Notes under the pieces: model-generated
Databases searched by the model: none
What the model saw: only the letters and a program-made list of their open reading frames with translations
What the model was told of the DNA's origin: nothing
Translations under genes and position numbers: made by a program
DNA from: Neurospora tetrasperma FGSC 2508
Taxonomy: Eukaryota > Ascomycota > Sordariomycetes > Sordariales > Sordariaceae
Direction of reading: 5' to 3'
DNA length: 64,000 nucleotides
Assembly: GCF_000213175.1 (NCBI RefSeq)
Contig: NW_009799103.1
Location: 1,562,977-1,626,976 of the forward strand
Part shown: one piece after another, positions 12,701 through 24,195 of the stretch
How positions within the stretch are numbered: position 1 is the stretch's first letter
How the letters are laid out: each line of letters opens with the position of its first letter

Positions 12701-13682
12701 TTTTTTCGTTTCTGATCACCGGCCCCGCCAGTATTTCGCATTCTCCGCTTCTTTCCTTGCATTGTGCGGGAGCTTCCTCAACCCTTCAACGCATTGCCTC
12801 CTTAATCCCCCTTTCAACGCATTTGCCCGATATCCTCTGCCTTCATACACCAGGTCTCGAAACCGAAGTTGTGCCCGTGTATTGCTCACCACTTCCTGAT
12901 CTGTCCTCAACTCTCTCCAGTCCCAGGTTATTAAGTAGTACGTAGTAAGGGGTATGTAGTATGCGTAAAGATGTTGTTCAGTCCATCCCAAGCCAGGCCA
13001 GCCGAGCGGGACCAAAAATCACTCTTCGTGGGTGTCGTTGTTCGTTCGTTCGTCCGTCCGTCCGTCCGCCCGCCGAGTCCTCTGCAGTTGCGTGATGAGA
13101 GGAAAAGTTCATAACGAGAAAAACCAGGAATAGCAAAAGCCAGACAGACATACGAGAGCTGATTAGGTACGTGGGGGGGACACCCAAGTGGATCCTACAT
13201 TGAAAGCGAGAACGGCGTGATTGACGGCAAAAAAAATCAGGTAAGGAAACCATTCGTAAAACGACAGGAGGTATAACCAAAACGACAAACACAAGAGGAG
13301 ATGGCCCAAAAGCTCGCTAACTATGTGCATATATAAACGCAACTAGAAACGACCATGATTCAGAGATGTTAGGATGACCGATAGGATGAAAACCGGGTGA
13401 GGTCAAAGCGTGATTGGCCCGAATAGCGCTCCAACCATGGACGAAGACCAGACTGCTCTCCGACACCCCCTTCCCCTTTTCATCCGGCGTGGTCAGTGTT
13501 GTAGGTAGGTGGGTGTTGGGAACACTTGGAGTACTGGGAACCGCAAAACGAAAGTGGTATCAAGAGTCAGATGAAGACCGCCAAGCAAAAACTCCACCAA
13601 CTCCAGGCGAGGGATATCACATCATGGGGATATCATGCCTCACCTCGCAACGGAAAAAGTAAAGCCAGACTGAGTGATGTGT
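9757..13682. other. long intergenic stretch with no supported gene
   Basis: It contains the presumed phosphoketolase promoter (9.76 to about 10.2 kb) and the 3' flank of the RasGAP gene. One ATG-started open frame of 163 codons (12454-12945, plus) exists, but it has low-complexity S/P/L-rich composition, no domain and no splice support, so I do not call it a gene. A GC-rich patch lies at about 11210-11400. A short tetranucleotide tract of TTCG followed by TCCG units lies around 13036-13075. Confidence 0.45.
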
Positions 13683-16246
13683 CTACCACCCCTTCTTCCG
13701 GGCGAAGCGCTTATTGAGCAGCGCGAGGACTTTGGGCACGTTGAACTGCACGTACTCGAGGTCCAACTCATCCTGGTTGTCCTTCTGCATTTCAAGGAGA
13801 TCGTCGAGCTTGAGGTCCAATTCGAGCAGTCCTCGGTTCCGACCTACAGAACTGTCAGTGTTGCTCATCGCTGATGGCAGCTCAGGAGACTCACCCTTGT
13901 AATGCAGCGAGATGACAAACGTTCCCGGAAGTGGACTTGTGAAATTGAAGTAGATATTGGCCCTCCTATTGTCCGGGACATTGCTCTTTTGGATGACGCC
14001 CTCCTTTTCGAGCTGTTGATGGGTAAACTTGTACGGGCCTAGCACCTGTTGCTTCTGTTGCTTTCTGGTCTTGCCCTCGCTCTGGCTTCGTACGTTGTGA
14101 AGATAGCTCTTGTACGTGTCCAACTGGCTGACCAAGTAGGCGTTGTGGTCACGGATTGTCTTGTAAACCTCCTCAAGTTTGATAGTCTCGGACATGACGA
14201 CTTCCTTGAGTGAGCCGAGATGTTGGAGTTCCTGCTCAACCTCATCTCGTAGCAATGAGAATTGGTCACTCTTGTCGACAACCTTCAGTTCCTGCAACTG
14301 ACTCAGCAGCTCCATCGCCCGGATACCTTTGCGGACCATCACCGCATCGTTCTTGGACGTGGCAGCCGCGTCGGCGATGCGTTCAAGCCGTAGTGGCCTC
14401 CTGGCTACTGACGAGTTTGCCGGGATCGTTCGCAAAATCTGCACAAAAATCGACTTCGCTTCCATAAAGAAGACCTCTTCTTGGGTAATGTCCAGGGCGG
14501 CGGTCAGATCGTCAATAGCCGTTTCCCACCTACTGAATAGCGGCAAATTGATGACCCTGTTTTCCTTTCGCGGCACCTGAGGTGGAGCAGTACCCAACTC
14601 TGACATAATGATGGCCAGATGGGAGTTCTCGTCCTTGTACAGCTCACCAGCGTGCTTTTCGAGCAATCCGTGCATAGCGTAGATTTCGTTGAGCGTAATG
14701 TCCAGCTGCAAATCCTTCTTGGAAAGGGCGACGTAGTTGTCCATCTCAAGTGTCTCGTAGAAATCTTGCACCTCGCACAGTTCGAGCATAAATCGGTTGA
14801 CCTTGTCCTTATTGGCATGGATAAAAGGCTGTAGCTTGGCCATGTACGGTTCCTTGGCGTATGAGGGCTTATTGGCCAGGTTCTGGAGCATTTTTGCGAC
14901 GTAGGTGAGCGTCTTTCTCGGCTTGTCGGCAGGTGTGCCGTCGATGAGCATATACGACTTGGGCGTGACGATTGCTGGGTTGATGAAGCGCAGGAAGAAG
15001 AAACTGCCAATGAGCGTGCAAATTATCTGATCATTGGCATCGGGGTATTTCCTTTTTGTCAAGCTCCGAATTTGCTTGCAAATCCACCGGATTCCGTAAG
15101 GGGTTTCTTCGAGCCCATCGATGATGGTTTCCAAAAATCCATTGGCAATCTCTGTCAACATGGTCAGCCGCGGATTGATGATCTCCTGAACCTTGGGGTT
15201 CTCAGCGGCCTCTTCCTGCGTAATTCCCTTGGGGAGCATCGCCTCGGGACTCTCAGGGTCTTTCGCTTCGGCCTCTTCAATCATGCGCTCATAGACCTTG
15301 AGCGGGTTAATTTCGAGGTCCAGATCCTTGAGCTCAATCAGGCTGTTGATCCTATCAGCCAAAACCGATTTCAAAAAGCTCTGGCCTGGACCTCTCCTCG
15401 TGTATGTCGTCATCATTCTCGAGACCGGGGTGTTGGCGCGAAGAAGCGAAGAGTATTCAGGCGTATTGTCGAATTGGTAGGTCAGGACAGACTACGGCAT
15501 GGTTAGCGAATTTCCTAGGTAGCAACACAAGGAGGATCACAAGCTAACCTGAAACATGGTCAAGAGCAGATGCTCTTCACGACTCTCGTATTGATTTCCG
15601 TAGATGGTGAACATGACCGTCTGAAGCAGTGAATCAATCTCGGCCATGGTGACAAGCCTACACAAATGCGCAATGTGCCTGGGCTCCGATTGCAGCAGGA
15701 AGAGCAAATTTCCGTATTTTTGTGTCTTGTCATCGTTGGGGAAGGCGCCCTCTTGTATATCGGTTGCGTCTTCGAGGTGACTGGCGACTTCGTTTTGCTG
15801 TATTGCAGGTCAGCATGTCGTTTACAGAAAGGAATTGCTGATGTAGGCCTACCTCTTCCAAAGCCATGCGATTTTGGATCAGCAGGGCAATACGCGAGTC
15901 CAAGTAGCGGACATCTTTCTCAAGTACGAAATTTTTTTTGGATTGCGAGGAGATCTTGGTCTTGAGATCCCGCAGCACCTTTTGCGCTGTGGCCAGGGAA
16001 TTAGTATGCGTCTTCGACCGAGTAGGTGCACATGGACTGCTAACCTCTAGCAAGCTCATCTTCGATTACGAGATCGGAGTCATTGGCGGACATGGACATG
16101 TACAACGCCGACATGGAATACCGCTTGGACTGGCGGGTAGACCGCGAGCCCTCGTAGGAAGACATGGTGTTTTGTCGGGAGAGAGGGTGGAAGGAAGTGG
16201 TGGATCCGGTAGAAGCTCGAGAAGGTGTCTGCAACATAACAGACAT
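13683..16246 (-). CDS. gap1: Ras GTPase-activating protein, Gap1/Sar1 type
   Basis: It would stimulate GTP hydrolysis by Ras and so switch off Ras signalling at the membrane or cortex. Five exons (16246-16045, 15986-15853, 15797-15549, 15491-13895, 13843-13683) are joined across introns of 58, 55, 57 and 51 bp, all GT...AG. The result is 780 residues, against about 766 for S. pombe Gap1. Family features in order: a Ser/Thr-rich N-terminus; a coiled segment with [14 protein letters not shown] near 87-100; the RasGAP domain with the presumed arginine finger in [11 protein letters not shown] (R213) and the [10 protein letters not shown] signature at 361-370; and a C-terminal RasGAP_C-like region with [14 protein letters not shown] near its end. 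The first ATG after an upstream in-frame stop is used. A further N-terminal exon cannot be excluded. The last intron (51 bp) is in frame and free of stops, so retention would add 17 residues. Confidence 0.93.
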
Positions 16247-19200
16247 TCTGGCAAATGTGGCGGGCGACGATGAGGTGTCGAGAGGGTCAGACGCGTGGCC
16301 CGAATGAAAAGGATGGCTGGATAGTGGCAACCGCGACAAATGAGTGTTGCTCTATTCTGTACTGAGGATTGATGGGTCGCGCGACTGAGGTCGGCTCGAC
16401 GTTGAGCGTGGTCCCGCTGGGACACGCTGATGGAAATTAGGGTGCCAAGAGATTGCGAAAGGAGCGACGGTCGACGTCCACAAAGGTCGCACGAAGACGG
16501 TTTCGGCAGGGAGCGAAAGCAATGGTCGTCCAGCGAGCGCCACAGTATTATCCTTTCGGGAGTAACGTCGATGTAGCCGACGCAGTGGATGGAGGCAAGC
16601 GAATGTCGTGACGGATCAATGTCAACAAAGTTCGAGAGCAGAATTGGGCCTCACAGTCGCTGGGTAGCGGGGAAAAGCGAGAGGCGGTCGACTTGTAGCT
16701 GGACGCGGTCCGTCGTAATTGCAAGATGGGTCTCGAGCAGAATGAGGTGGCGGAAGCGGGCGTCGAGGTGATTGTTGTTGCTGTAATGTGGACAAAGAAA
16801 GGGACTGATCGGACGGTTCGAAACGCTGGGTGTTGTTGGTGTCTATAGGTGCTAGACAGATGTTAGGGGCCTGGGTCGTTCGTGGTGGTAGGCCGATGGA
16901 TTTCACTTGGTGCAATGCGAGGAATGGATGGGTTCGGTTGGAGGGACCGTTCGTTGGTAGGTCGGGTTCCTTTTCGAATTGCGGGAGGGCCCCAGCGCAA
17001 AACTTCCGGTTGGGCCTCTCTTTTGGGGGGGGGCGAGACCTGGCTGCTGCCCTGCTTTGACGTGCACTGCGCGCTGGGGGATGCAGCACGAATGCACAAG
17101 AATGCAGCAGGAAATTTGGCAGATTTCGTGACAATGAATGTGCAAACAAGCGACGGATGAGATTGTGGTCAAGCCGCGCTCGAGAGGTAAAAAGAGAGAC
17201 CGCCTCGATCGGTCTGAGGAGACCAAGAGAGGTTGAGTGAGTGGAAGGTGAAACTGTGGAGAGGGAAAAGAGGGGGAAGAAACGCGTGGGTGGGAACTTT
17301 GCTTGAAGCGAAAAATCGCAGCTGCAGTGGTTGCAGTGTTGCCGTGCCCTGGTGGTGGGTGCAGTGCTCGATACGACAAGATACGGTATAGTCTTGTGGA
17401 GTCTGGCCGGCCAGGGACCTGGCGATAGTATTTTGGGTTTGGCCTCTGCTAGGTAGGGGGCGCCTGCGTCCGTAGAGGTAGTGTAGCTGTGGAGGTAAAT
17501 TACCGCGTCATCACGCAGTGGAGGCTAAGCCAGAGAGGGATGGATGTAGAGATAAACCGCAGCTAAATCCGTCAAGATAACCTCAAGTCAGGTACTTCAG
17601 TTTCAAAGGAGCGTGGTTGAGCTGGGTTCTTCGTCGTGTGTCGGGGCCCTACGAAACAAAAGGAGATGATGTCTAGCTGAGTGCCGAACCAAGCACGCTA
17701 AAAAGGATCCAATGTCCAAAGAGAATCGGCGGTCCGTCTCAGAGTCAAAACAGCTCGAATGAACAAGTGCAATTGTCGATAAAGACGGGACCAAGAGGCA
17801 TGGATTGTAGTCCATGGTGGAGCAGGGGACCGGAAAAGGAAAGGATCCAGCAGTGAGAAGGGTTCAAACTTCAAAAGGGTCCGTCTGGGCTAGGTATCGC
17901 CCACCACCTCCAGGTCGACATTACAGTCCAGGGGGTTCACCATGTATTCCGATATTGCACCTCCATGTCCCTGAAACAATGAGAAGGAGACGGAAAGCAG
18001 GGCAGGTGACGGGGATGTCTGTTGCAGATTCGCCTTTACCGGCCTCGAAATCAGGAACCAGAAACACTTGGCTCACAGGCACCCCCGTGCACAGTTCCAT
18101 CGCCACTGGACGCCGACTCGAAATGTATAAAGGAGCGTGTTAACATCCGCAACGGGGCATTGATGGACGGCGCCGTTGGGTGATTTCACTCGACGAGCGA
18201 ATTGGCGGCCACCTGCACCCACCACCACAGGACCAACAACAAAGATAGGAGGAGGCTTCGCATTCGACAAAGCAACCCCAAAATCAAGGGGACCTAGGAA
18301 CTTCTCAAGAAAGAAATCGCTTTGGTGCTTGGGGTCCTCAATTGAGGTTGCAGGGAGGGGCAACTTTCAGGCCATGTGAGAAACCGACGTCGCAGCTGGG
18401 GGGGTGTGCTGCCCCTGGGGGATGGCCTCGAAGGGGGAGACAGGCCGTCCATTGGTCAGGTAAGGTACATCGGATAACACGAGAGAGTGGGGCCGTTGAT
18501 TGGGACGGCCGAACGCCCACAGACCTTCACACCAACTTCTCCAATGGACCTGCATCCCGCCAGGGCAATGAAAGTGCCCACGGCCCGCCCACGGCCCTAC
18601 CTAGGTGGAGGGTGCCCGCCGATATCTATATGTGCCCGGTACAGTAGGTGTCCTCTGTAACCTCTCCCTCCAGCCCAGTCTTCTTGCCCGATCAAGACAC
18701 GCCATCGGTCCTGCCCCTTCCTCGTTTGCCCTCCATTTTCACAGCCAGATCCATCCCTCCTGTGCTGAAATACTATGCTTCCGAAAGGAGACGGAGACGG
18801 TGGACAGACCCAAGCCAGCTCAGGTAATAAGACCATCACTAGCATTTCCTTGTTTTGATGTCCGCCAGATCGACATCATTCTCCATCACGACCCGAATCT
18901 CATTCCGTTTATCCGAAGTACATGTCTAACACAACTTGTACAATTCACTTTGCAGTTTCTGATAATCAGATACTCAGCACCTCTCTGTCTGAGGAAAGGA
19001 GCCGCAATCTGATCCAAATTGGCATACACATCGGTCATACACAGGCAGGTCTCCCACAAATGTTGTGCATCTCCGTCGTTGGAGACTCTTTCTCGCCAAC
19101 CAATGTTCATCCTTGGCCAAAGATGAACTAGGCATCATTTCTGCTCACTATCTGCGGAGAAGTCTCGTCACACGACGATGTTCCTGCAGTGCGTTGCATC

Positions 19201-19659
19201 GTCCATGCTCGAAACAGGCTAGCTTGAGGGGGCTCCGTTCCTGGCTAAGCCGGCAACACAAACTGGGTTGCTTTTCCAATTCTCCTTATTTCAGCCGCCC
19301 ACAGTATCTTTTGGGTTGCCTCGCTCCTCCCACCTTGTTTCTAGCCCATATCAGCGTTTTTTTCTTTTCTTTTTGTCACGGTTTTACCCTCCTTCGAATC
19401 ACATCCCCATAATCTCCTCACAACGTGGTGCATCCCACCGTTCAGATCCAGCAGCCTGGAGCACGTATCGGGTAACCTTACCGGGCGCAATATGTATCAC
19501 ACAAGCATGACGTTTGAACTGGGCAACCCCCGTTATGCACAACAGTAAATTGCCCCAGGCGATCACGACAGCATTTTCTGCTTATGGCAGCTGCGGGATC
19601 GACAACAAATCCTCCAAGGGCGACACAAAAACGAACATGAAACCCCCTGTTGACAGTTG

Positions 19660-19726
<67 letters not shown>

Positions 19727-21064
19727 ACACAGCTTCTTCAATAAGGTTGAATCCTTGGATGCGGTCGGTCACTAACGTTGTAACTTGATCCTGTCTGTTC
19801 TATCCATGAGCTAAGCAGCCATGAACACGATTGATAAAGAAAAAAAGACAAAAAGACAAACTGTGTCAAAAGACCAGCGAGACAATCCAGAGCACAGTCA
19901 ATATATCCCATTATTTCAGATCCTCCTAATGGGTTCGTTACCCGAACAGCGTCCAAAATCTGCTCGCCCCCTGTTCCCGCAAACCCGCCCAGCCCAGGGT
20001 CTACGGTAACAAACATGCAGACAACGATCTCCCCCAGGCCTACAGGCCACGAGCGTTCTGACATGATGATGATGATAAGATCAGAAGGCGACCAGAGCTT
20101 TCCTTACTTTACATGGGTTGCCCGATTTTCTTCTTCTCCGTTTTCTCTTCACACTTCAATCCTGGTACCTACCCTCGAGCTACTTATGTAACCAGCCCGT
20201 TGGCCCAGCCGGTAACAAGCTATTCGTGCCTGATAAGGCGTTAAGCGATTGACGATTGTCCCTGGAAAATCCCAAAGATACCTGACTTCTAGCTACCATA
20301 ATGAACGTATCTGGCTAGGTAGCTTGCCCGTTCGGCTTGCAGGGATGTCTACTGCATCGTTTGGCCTGTCGTGCGTGCTTGTCTCAGTATCACAAGATTG
20401 GCTGCAATCCGCGCTCTTGGTTACACAAACAAAGCATGTGGATAATTTCTCAACGGCATTTGGGATACAATATTTGTAGACTAGATACAGTGCCTATCCC
20501 CGCCGCGATAACTGGATGGGCAGAGCTGAACTCTTGAGACATTATTGTACCTTCCGTGCCTGCAACAAATAGGTTTAAGCATTGTGAGATCAATGTATGT
20601 CTGTCACCTCCTCCGTCGGTCGAGCGGAGCAACCTGCGAGCCTCACTAGTGGATGAGTGGGCGGGCCGAGTAAGATGAAGGGCTCCGTCAACGACAAATA
20701 GAATAGTGGGAACGCAGCATGTGAAGGAGGACCCCGAATGCGTGGGCACAAGCACAAACAACGAATAACCATGCTGGATATGCAAAACTGTCATCTCAGC
20801 ACTGTAAAGTCCCTATAGAAGACGGCGCCTGAAAAAAAAAAGAAGAGGTCTGAGCACTGAGATAACAAAACTGTCTGGACGTTGATGCGCAACGAGATTG
20901 CAACCGCTCCAAGGCCATTCAGATACAAGAGAAAAAATACTATAAAAGTTGAGAGAATGCCAGAAAAGGAGCACTGGAAAGATGTTGGGATTATCTCAGA
21001 CCCCCAAAAAGATTGTTTTCGAAAAACTGGCAAAACGAAAAAAGAAAAAGTGTGGACAAAGAAA
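16247..21064. other. long non-coding stretch: RasGAP 5' region and spacer
   Basis: 16.25 to about 17.3 kb is CT-rich on the minus strand, as expected for the promoter and 5' leader of the RasGAP gene. Open minus-strand frames at 16352-16543 and 16622-17149 lack hallmarks, and I could not join them to exon 1 in frame. Beyond 17.3 kb I see no supported gene. A TG microsatellite lies at 19663-19724. A-rich polymerase III terminator runs for the downstream tRNA-Gly lie near 21020-21050. Confidence 0.45.
19663..19724. repeat. (TG)31 dinucleotide microsatellite
   Basis: It is sixty-two bases of uninterrupted TG. The open frames across it (repeated Thr-His on the minus strand) are a product of the repeat, not genes. 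Tracts of this length are usually length-polymorphic between strains and can form left-handed DNA. Confidence 0.98.
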
Positions 21065-21135
21065 TGCGCCAGCCGCGAATCGAACGCGGGGCCCATCGAT
21101 GGCAACGATGGATTTTACCACTAAACCACTGGCGC
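21065..21135 (-). tRNA. tRNA-Gly (anticodon GCC)
   Basis: The 71 nt minus-strand sequence pairs GCGCCAG with CTGGCGC in the acceptor stem and has discriminator A. The anticodon stem CATCG/CGATG holds the loop TTGCCAT with anticodon GCC. The T arm is CCGCG-TTCGATT-CGCGG. No intron is present. T-runs follow on the minus strand within about 30 nt. It decodes GGC and GGT. Confidence 0.96.
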
Positions 21136-21976
21136 TAGTTTCAATTGATTGATTACATTGTCAAAACTCAAAGCCTATAGCTGTACTTGCATGTGTCCTG
21201 TCAGTTGAGAGTAGAGTTGGTCAATTTGTAGAGCTGTTGCATCGACGTTTGATTCCTGACAAAGATGAAAGAAGCCTCCCTTAACAGCTTAGCCTCTAGC
21301 CTCAGTGCAATATTTAACGAAATTGAGAAGAATCTCCTCAAAGTATCTGGCAAAGGGAATATATCACCGAGTGTCTATCGAGTGCCCTTGGAGGGGGAGT
21401 GGAAGTGTAACAACGAAAAGAAACGGAGGAGCAAATGACATGCCTCTTTTTCCCCGGACAAGAGTCGGGGAACAGTTCTCTCGGATGACATAAGACTGCC
21501 CGCCAATGGCATTGTTTCCGAAGTAGCAACATCCCAATTGCCAGTTCCACATCCCCGAGTTTTGTCAAGTCTCCCGTCCCAACCAGATGTTCATGAACAG
21601 CACAAATCAAACAGCCAGTGTAGTCGAATACGCTTTGAAAAGACCACCACAAATGAACAGCCACGTATTGGAATAAAGAGGCTACAAACCAAAGCTTTAC
21701 ACAATTATCTCTTTACCTTCCTTGTTCATGTCCTCGGCAGTTTACCGAGAGAACAAGGGACCTAAGAGCCAGACAAGAAGACATGAACAACGGGATTGTT
21801 AATACTTGGTATTTGAAAGTCCAAGAGACAAGATGCATACATATATTCCGGTCTGGAACCCCTGAACCAAACTCCCATTCAGTATGTCAGTAACCCATTG
21901 TTAAATTATCACCAGCAAACCGCAACTCGAGTAACTCTTCAAAACATACCTAATACCGACCCAACCACCGCCCACC
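21136..21976. other. spacer between tRNA-Gly and the 21977 gene
   Basis: No gene is seen. The last 80 bases are C- and A-rich and lead into a CACCATG start context, as expected for the 5' leader of the following gene. The first part is the tRNA 5' flank. Confidence 0.5.
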
Positions 21977-22975
21977 ATGCCCACCATAAGCACCGAAGCC
22001 AACCTCGACCTCCTCCACTCTATCTACAATGTCCCCTCCTTCTCGCTAATCCTCCGCCACTTCCGTGACACCTGTCCTCGCTCCACTTACGTCTGTCATG
22101 CTTGTCGAAGTGTCATCCTCCACAAGATGGTCCTCGGCGCCTCCCATCCTTCCCTGTGCAACAAGCTGGGCCTCACCCCCTTATTCAAAATTCTACAAGA
22201 AGAAGGACTAACCGCCTCCAGCAACTATGGCCTCGACAAGTCTGATCGCAGGGTACCCAAGCCCGAAGCCATTGATTACATGACAGCACTTGGCTCACCA
22301 GAAGTATGGCATGAGGTGTTGACCTCTGGATGGGGGGGTTTTTTGGTCAACTATCTTGTCGTCCAAAAAGGTCCGGGATACTCAACTGAAGAGCTGGAGG
22401 ACATGGGAAAGAAAGAGCTAGGCAGTCTGATGAGCAAGCTCATCTTTCTCTGCAGCGGAACGTACACCGTCCTGGACCTGTTCCACAACCGCAGATTTGA
22501 CCAGTTTGCCGAGTGGACAGCTGAATTACTGGCAAACCTTGAGTGCCCAACCGGTGCGTGCAAGGCATTGCAGTGGCAGGAGTTGGCGGGTAGGAACCGG
22601 CACGGGGTGTCGGGATCCGTCAAGTCGCTGGACGGCGAGGATGCCATTGTTTTTGCGAAAATCGTCTTGTTTTCGGTCAGATCGCTGTTGGACCCTCAAA
22701 TTCGTAATGTTATCGACAAACACCCCGGTCTGGTACCGCATCTCGAGAAGGACTTTGATCCGAGAGTGGTGATGCCATCGGCGGCGAGGAGGTACGCATG
22801 GAGGCCTCAACGACTCGTTGAGATGACCGTTAGAGATGCTAGTGGATTATTCGATGAGGCCAGGGAGAAGGGGTACTTTGACATTTTGATCGAGGAGGGT
22901 AGGGAGAGATGGAGAGCGGCGAAGAATTTGGCGAAGAAGGAAGAAGAGGAGGAGGCTTACGAACCCTACTACTAG
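21977..22975 (+). CDS. conserved-looking hypothetical protein, 332 aa
   Basis: It is a single uninterrupted open frame with a good start context (CACCATGCC) and stop TAG. I do not recognise the family. The N-terminal third has a small cysteine group (CPRSTYVCHACRS near 34-46) that could bind a metal or be structural. The middle has alternating aliphatic and aromatic stretches (for example WHEVLTSGWGGFLVNYLVV) without clear membrane helices. The C-terminus is charged and ends in a run of glutamates before AYEPYY. Codon use is GC-rich at third positions like the other genes here, which supports a real gene. It is the last gene before the repeat block and its 3' end lies about 330 bp from the block's edge. 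Function unknown. Confidence 0.78.
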   Translation: MPTISTEANLDLLHSIYNVPSFSLILRHFRDTCPRSTYVCHACRSVILHKMVLGASHPSLCNKLGLTPLFKILQEEGLTASSNYGLDKSDRRVPKPEAIDYMTALGSPEVWHEVLTSGWGGFLVNYLVVQKGPGYSTEELEDMGKKELGSLMSKLIFLCSGTYTVLDLFHNRRFDQFAEWTAELLANLECPTGACKALQWQELAGRNRHGVSGSVKSLDGEDAIVFAKIVLFSVRSLLDPQIRNVIDKHPGLVPHLEKDFDPRVVMPSAARRYAWRPQRLVEMTVRDASGLFDEAREKGYFDILIEEGRERWRAAKNLAKKEEEEEAYEPYY

Positions 22976-23306
22976 TAGGTGGACCTCTTCTCTCACATGG
23001 CTTTTTCCACACAGTGTTTCTTTGTATCATATTTTGGTTTCGGCTTGCAATTTCTGGTTTCTTGATTTTGAGTCCAAGTTTCTTTGATGGTAGAGGTAAG
23101 TGCGAGAAACCACCATTTGGAGGGTTCGCTTCCATGTCGGGAGTTGTCGATAGGTAGAGGTAGTGATAATACTATAAGTCACCTGGAGAAACTATGATGC
23201 GTTTGAAGGATTTTTGAGTGCAAATATGTGAATCAATCAACGATGAAGTGTGATGCACTGCAATCACGGGTGGATGGACGGTAGGTAAACTCCCAATTAA
23301 AAAATA
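22976..23306. other. 3' flank of the 21977 gene, up to the repeat block
   Basis: It is an untranslated and intergenic stretch with no features beyond the A6 run and TA dinucleotide (23299-23306) that mark the possible insertion site of the next element. CpA and TpG are present at ordinary frequency, so it has not been RIP-mutated. Confidence 0.5.
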
Positions 23307-23321
23307 CTGCCCCCCCCCTCC
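23299..23321 (+). repeat. left copy of the 25 bp inverted repeat
   Basis: It has six A, TA, CTG, then nine C and TCC. It matches the reverse complement of 47292-47316 apart from a few differences in the C-run. Confidence 0.5.
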
Positions 23322-23979
23322 AATGTCTAATGCAAAGCATTTATTACCAACCTTCTAAAGTGCATTCTGCCACCAAAACCAGATATTTTTCAATGGTTCT
23401 TATTGCAAATGAAAGGTGAAAGCTACATCTAGTACTTGGTATACTAGTTTCTTACTTTTCCAATAGCTTTGAGGAATTTAGCTACTAAGTTATCAGAGCT
23501 GTAAATGAAGCCTCCAGAAATGTAGTTCCAACTAAATAATAAATAACTCTCTAATCTATTATCTATACTTCTTCATCTTTATTATAAGTAAACCTTTTAA
23601 GCCTCTTCTTTCAATATATTCTTTATTCCATTCTGAAAGCTCGTGGTGGTGTTGCGAGTTAAGGATGCTGAAGATGCATTATGCATTTGATGTTTTTGCT
23701 AAGAAAAACCGATGTTTTCTAGTAATGTAACTAAAATTTTCAAGGTGAATAAATCCTTAGATAAGCCTCTCTCTTAATATTTAATAGTATAAAGATATTA
23801 GAGTATATATACTTCTTCCTTCCATCCTTTTTTAGAAGATTTATTCAAGGTTTAGTAATTCTAAACATCATTTGCATTTTAAGTTGCAATCTTAGTATTT
23901 CGTTGAATTTTACTTTTTCAAAACTCCTTAATTCTAAGTGTAATTGTAATTACGTTTTTCTCTTTAGGTTTATTTCTTC

Positions 23980-24195
23980 TGATGCGTAAGCACAGCATAG
24001 CATAGAGTACAGAATAATAATAAATTAATTAATCTAAGTCTCTACCTCTATTAACGCTCCAATCGTCAAGGCTATATATACTCAACGAACGAAGGGTTGA
24101 GGCTTCCCTAGAAGGGGCGCCGTTGCTTGCCCAGAGGGGGCGCCGTTACTTCCTTCTATAGTCAACCAGGGTACTCACGGGGAAACCCTATATCA
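23980..24195 (-). repeat. LTR of the outer element, left copy (216 bp)
   Basis: It is a direct copy of 46962-47154, sharing among others CTCAACGAACGAAGGGTTGA and the GGGCGCCGTT segment. It is 23 bp longer than the right copy because of a tandem duplication (24108-24130 and 24131-24153). In element orientation this is the 3' LTR. Confidence 0.93.

Noticed and set aside
12454-12945. 163-codon plus-strand open frame with ATG
   Set aside because: Low-complexity composition, no recognisable domain and no splice or conservation evidence.
16352-16543. possible upstream exon of the RasGAP gene
   Set aside because: The Ser/Pro-rich frame is suggestive, but the only nearby donor/acceptor pair I could find does not join it in frame, and the 780-residue model already matches the family length.
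18605-19012. 135-codon plus-strand open frame
   Set aside because: Starts at a non-ATG codon and shows no motif.
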